Positions 4,947 through 7,863 of a stretch of 7,863 nucleotides of DNA are shown piece after piece. Source of the stretch: Dehalococcoidia bacterium (GTDB lineage: Bacteria; Chloroflexota; Dehalococcoidia; Dehalococcoidales; RBG-16-60-22); assembly GCA_013202615.1 (NCBI GenBank), contig JABMRL010000149.1:1-7863 (forward strand). Reading direction: 5' to 3'. Below the pieces are notes generated by a model. That model saw nothing but the letters and a program-made list of their open reading frames with translations, was not told where the DNA came from and made no database searches. The number at the start of each line of letters is the position of its first letter. Position 1 is the stretch's first letter. The translations under genes were made by a program, and so were the position numbers.

Positions 4947-7517
4947 CTAGTTTATCGATAGCGTTGAGCCTTCGCCCGTTTTGACCACGTCAATGCGGGT
5001 GGGGAAGGCGTCCCTCAGTTCCTCAATGTGGGTAATCACCAGTATCCTCTCGAAATCATCCTGGATGGAATTAATCGCTTCTTTCAGTTTCTCGATGCCG
5101 GTGCTGTCCTGTGTGCCGAAGCCTTCATCGATAATCAGCGTGGGCAGCGGCGCCCCGGCCCGTCTGGCCAGCAGCCTGGACAGCGCAATGCGGATGGCAA
5201 AGTCAATGCGAAACGCCTCGCCGCCGCTGAACATCTCGTAGTTCCTGGTGCCGAGTTCATCGGAAATGGTGATGTCAAGGGTCTCCACGACATCGCCCTT
5301 CTTGGTCTCCCGCTGCGTCTCAAATTTGGCGTGCATGCGGTTATCAGTCATCCGCCCGAGGAGGCGGTTGGCCTCAACTTCAATCTCAGGGAGTGCCATT
5401 TCAATGAGCAGCGCCTGTATGCCGCCCTTGCCGAAGGCTCTGGCCAGTTCCCGGTAAATGCTCTCCTCTTTCCCTGATTGAGCCAGCGCTTTCTCTTTCT
5501 CCTTTTGTCTCTTCTCCAGTTCGACACAGTGCTGCAGTCTGGCTTTAACGTTCCACAATGCTTCCTGCGCCTGTTTTCTCTGCTGCTCCATCTCCCGGTA
5601 TTCGTTTTCGGCGTCACTTATCTCGGCGGTGAGCCGGGGCAGGACTTCGAGCTCTCTGGCCAGCTCTTCTCTTTTCAGGCTATCAGACTCAGCGTTCTTC
5701 CGCAGCTCTCCGGCGTGAGTTTCCGCCTGTGATATCGCCGCCTTCTCCTGGTCGATAAGCCGGTCGGCTTCTTCCAGCTTACGCATGGGGGTTTCATATT
5801 CTTCCAGTTCGGTTAGTTGCTGTCTCAGTTGTTCATGCTGCGCGGCATCGTAACCGAGCGCGCCCAGTTGCTGTTCTACCTCTTCCAGTGCCGCCTGTTC
5901 CTGGCGGGCGAACTCCTTTTTCGCCAGCTGCTGTTCAACCCCGGATAATGTGGTTCTTTCCGCAGCCAGCCGGTTTTTGGCGTCGGCAGCTTCATTTGCC
6001 TCTTTGTTGAGGACGCTGGCCTGGGTCTGCAGGGCGACTTTCTCCTGGCTCAGTTGTGTCTCCAGGCTGGCGACTTCCCCGTTCAGTGACACAAGTTCAT
6101 TTCTTTTCCGGTCAATCTCGGCGCGGTGCGACGTCAGCGCACTGGTTTTATTCTGTTTCTCGGTGACATATTTCGATTCAATGAGTTTCAGGCCTTCGGT
6201 GCCAAGTTCCGTCTCACAGAGGGGGCATTTGGCTTCCGTTTGTGTGGACAGAAGGTCGGTTTTCTCCGCGAGCTCTTTCAGTTCCCGTTCCATCTGGCTT
6301 ATGTTTGATTCCAGGTAGTTGACCGCCGTCTGCAGTTCCTGGACGGTTTGTTTTTTCTGGCGCAATGCTTCTTCATTATCAGTCAGCCGGCCCAGCTTTG
6401 CCTGTAGCTGCTGCATCTGCCCCTGTTTCCGGGTGAAATCGGCTATCTTACTCTCCAGGGCCCTGACCCGCTCCTGTACCAGGGCGTGCTCCGTGAGCAG
6501 GTTCTGGCTGGCCTCCTTGATTCTGCTTTCCAGTTGAGCTTTCTGCTTCTCCAGGTTCACCGACTGGCGGAACTTCTGGTCGAGCCCGTCAAAGCGCTTT
6601 TTGGCCTCGCTGTACTGTGTGTAACCTGATTCTATCGCGTCGCGCCGGGCAATGAGCGCTTCATACTCATTGATGCGGGGCTGGAGCTGGTTGACCTGTG
6701 CCTCCAGCAGTTCCAGGCTTCTTTTACGGTCGCCAATAGCCGCTTCCAGCTGGTCGAGCTGTGCTTTCTTTTTCTCCAGCGTGCTCTTCTGCTGGCGCAG
6801 CTCATCGAGTTTTGCCTCTTTTCCCCTGGCGATTTCTTCGACCCCGGAGAGGGCGTGCTGCGCTTCCTCCAGCTCTGCCTCGTAGGCCGGCTTCAGGGCC
6901 AGCTCATCGCTGATGTCCCGCAGCGTGCTTTCCAACTGCGCTTTCTCAAGTTCCTGATGTCTGGCAAGCTCTCTGGCTTTATCCTCAAGCTGGTCGTAAT
7001 AGTCAAGCCCCAGTATACTGGCCAGCACCTCTTTGCGCTCGGCGGGGCGCTTGGTGGTGAACTCATCGGCATGGCCCTGGCGCAGGAACGCGCTGTTGAC
7101 GAAGGTGTCATAGTCCATGTGCAAGGTGCCGGTGATTTTCTGCTGTGTCTGGGCGATGCTGTTGCCGGAAATCGACTTGAAGCCGCCGTCGGCGGCAATC
7201 TGGAATTCCAGTGCTGACTGCCCGGCGCCGCTGGCTTTCCTGGGTTTGGCGCGCTTGCGGATAATGCGGTAAGGCTGTCCCCCGACGGCGAAGTCGAACT
7301 CCACTTCCATCTCTTTCTGTCCGGTATGCACCAGCTCGTCATCGCTCCTGGCCCTGGCCTTTCCCCACAGCGCCCAGGTCATGGCGTCAATGAACGCCGA
7401 TTTCCCGTTGCCGTTGTCTCCGGAGAGGCAGGCGGTGTGGATACCGGCGAAAGAAAGCGGCGGCACGTTGTCGCGGTAGCACATAAAGTTGCGCATCTTA
7501 AGGCTGAGGGGAATCAT
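4947..7517 (-). CDS. sbcC: SbcC/Rad50-type SMC ATPase, DNA double-strand break processing
   Basis: An 856-residue ATPase of the SbcC/Rad50 family. With the SbcD/Mre11 nuclease, such proteins tether DNA ends and open hairpins or blocked ends. The N-terminal half-ATPase has Walker A GDNGNGKS (33-40) and a Q-loop Gln147 (FLRQGHADEF). Two long Glu/Gln/Lys/Leu-rich coiled-coil arms (about 185-425 and 440-690) flank a zinc hook CPLC (431-434), placed almost exactly mid-protein. The C-terminal half has signature FSGGEAFRIDFA (763-774), Walker B LIIDEGFG with Asp797 and Glu798, and the D-loop and switch His (VITHIEEL). The ATPase looks complete and active. The length is nearer archaeal Rad50 (about 880) than E. 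coli SbcC (about 1048), because the arms are shorter. The start is supported by GGAG (7528-7525) 7 nt upstream. The partner gene sbcD is not adjacent: ffh diverges upstream and the HD gene converges downstream. No clear -35/-10 pair was found for it. Confidence 0.95.
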   Translation of the reverse strand: MIPLSLKMRNFMCYRDNVPPLSFAGIHTACLSGDNGNGKSAFIDAMTWALWGKARARSDDELVHTGQKEMEVEFDFAVGGQPYRIIRKRAKPRKASGAGQSALEFQIAADGGFKSISGNSIAQTQQKITGTLHMDYDTFVNSAFLRQGHADEFTTKRPAERKEVLASILGLDYYDQLEDKARELARHQELEKAQLESTLRDISDELALKPAYEAELEEAQHALSGVEEIARGKEAKLDELRQQKSTLEKKKAQLDQLEAAIGDRKRSLELLEAQVNQLQPRINEYEALIARRDAIESGYTQYSEAKKRFDGLDQKFRQSVNLEKQKAQLESRIKEASQNLLTEHALVQERVRALESKIADFTRKQGQMQQLQAKLGRLTDNEEALRQKKQTVQELQTAVNYLESNISQMERELKELAEKTDLLSTQTEAKCPLCETELGTEGLKLIESKYVTEKQNKTSALTSHRAEIDRKRNELVSLNGEVASLETQLSQEKVALQTQASVLNKEANEAADAKNRLAAERTTLSGVEQQLAKKEFARQEQAALEEVEQQLGALGYDAAQHEQLRQQLTELEEYETPMRKLEEADRLIDQEKAAISQAETHAGELRKNAESDSLKREELARELEVLPRLTAEISDAENEYREMEQQRKQAQEALWNVKARLQHCVELEKRQKEKEKALAQSGKEESIYRELARAFGKGGIQALLIEMALPEIEVEANRLLGRMTDNRMHAKFETQRETKKGDVVETLDITISDELGTRNYEMFSGGEAFRIDFAIRIALSRLLARRAGAPLPTLIIDEGFGTQDSTGIEKLKEAINSIQDDFERILVITHIEELRDAFPTRIDVVKTGEGSTLSIN

Positions 7518-7657
7518 TTAAGAACTCCAGATGGTTTCATCCGGTAACTATTTTAGCATAATACGGCGGGGTAGTTGTTCTTTGACAGATGATAATATTT
7601 TAACTGCCAGCGGACCGCTTGACGCCCAGACAAGTCCCCAACTAGAATGAACTGTAT
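7518..7657. other. Divergent sbcC-ffh intergenic region
   Basis: This 140-bp region holds no gene. It contains the GGAG ribosome binding site of sbcC (reverse strand, 7528-7525), a local AT-rich stretch and the ffh promoter at its right end. On the reverse strand two TATTAT hexamers (7563-7558 and 7597-7592) could act as -10 elements for sbcC, but neither has a recognisable -35 at normal spacing. A + strand TTGACA at 7582-7587 has no -10 at 16-19 bp. Confidence 0.6.
7619..7648 (+). promoter_or_regulatory. Predicted promoter of ffh, apparently giving a leaderless mRNA
   Basis: TTGACG (7619-7624, 5/6) and TAGAAT (7643-7648, 5/6) are separated by 18 bp. Transcription would start around 7654-7656, only 2-4 nt before the ffh ATG at 7658. 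No purine-rich ribosome binding site precedes that ATG. The in-frame TAG at 7643-7645 rules out a start further upstream, apart from a CTG at 7652. Confidence 0.6.
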
Positions 7658-7863
7658 ATGTTTGAAGTTCTCAGTGAAAAATTAGGCAAGGTTTTCCGTC
7701 TCCTCGGCAATAAGGGAAAGCTGACGGAGAAGGACATTGACGAGGGCCTGCGCCAGGTGCGCCTGGCGCTGCTGGAAGCCGATTTTAATTTTAAGGTGGT
7801 CAAGGACTTTACAACCAGGGTCAGGGAGCGCTCAATAGGCACCGAGGTCTTGCAGAGCCTAAC
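7658..7863 (+). CDS. ffh: Signal recognition particle protein Ffh (SRP54), N-terminal part, cut by window end
   Basis: The first 68 codons of ffh, truncated by the end of the window. Ffh is the SRP GTPase: with 4.5S RNA it binds signal sequences emerging from ribosomes and delivers them to the FtsY receptor at the membrane. The visible part is the helical N domain. It begins MFEVLSEKLGKVF and carries the hallmark block LRQVRLALLEADFNFKVVKD (residues 32-51). That block, with the following RVRERSIG (55-62), is characteristic of Ffh rather than FtsY. The GTPase (G) and methionine-rich M domains lie beyond the window. The start is fixed by an in-frame TAG at 7643-7645. The gene diverges from sbcC and has a promoter whose -10 ends 9 bp before the ATG, with no ribosome binding site. 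Confidence 0.93.
   Translation, partial: MFEVLSEKLGKVFRLLGNKGKLTEKDIDEGLRQVRLALLEADFNFKVVKDFTTRVRERSIGTEVLQSL

Noticed and set aside
4947..7517. Alternative identity as a chromosome-condensation SMC or RecN protein
   Set aside because: The mid-protein CPLC zinc hook and the FSGGEAFRIDFA and LIIDEGFG motifs are specific to SbcC/Rad50. SMC has a hinge domain there, and RecN is shorter with no zinc hook.
7582..7600. TTGACA followed by GATAAT and ATATTTT as a second + strand promoter
   Set aside because: The hexamers are only a few bases apart and there is no -10 at 16-19 bp, so it does not form a usable promoter.

Overview
The window is an ordinary-looking bacterial chromosomal segment, GC-rich by eye, with tightly packed, intact housekeeping and DNA-maintenance genes. 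I see no insertion sequence, integrase, phage gene or CRISPR array. Protein style suggests a Chloroflexota bacterium, possibly Dehalococcoidia: a mid-length SbcC/Rad50 with a CPLC zinc hook, a free-standing MutS2-type Smr domain and a UvrA close to Gram-positive forms. This placement is an impression from sequence style and could be wrong. The promoters are good sigma-70/SigA-type (-35 near TTGACA, -10 near TATAAT, mostly 18-bp spacers).

Layout from left to right. Bases 1-96 hold a promoter and ribosome binding site for a short-chain dehydrogenase/reductase (97-921, +). A tRNA-His(GUG) gene with encoded CCA (927-1004, -) runs head-on into the end of that gene and has its own strong promoter. 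Next is a small stand-alone Smr-domain gene (1074-1358, -), divergent from uvrA (1467-4319, +) across a 108-bp shared promoter region. A 72-bp gap with a hairpin and a promoter leads to an HD-superfamily phosphohydrolase of the COG2316 type (4392-4943, +). Only 3 bp after its stop is the stop codon of an SbcC/Rad50-type ATPase gene on the opposite strand (4947-7517, -). A 140-bp divergent region then leads to ffh, the signal recognition particle GTPase (7658 onward, +), cut off by the window end.

Working together: UvrA (nucleotide excision repair damage sensor), SbcC/Rad50 (DNA end and hairpin processing, normally with the SbcD/Mre11 nuclease) and the Smr protein (related to the C-terminal domain of MutS2) form a loose genome-maintenance neighbourhood. 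The HD hydrolase between uvrA and sbcC may or may not belong to it. The genes are arranged as separate, mostly single-gene transcription units, so co-location does not prove a common pathway.

No new multi-gene system is evident. The points most worth a second look are a zinc-ligand Cys replaced by Asp in an otherwise canonical UvrA, an ffh gene that looks leaderless, an SbcC/Rad50 gene with no adjacent sbcD, and an Smr domain whose N-terminal motif has diverged.
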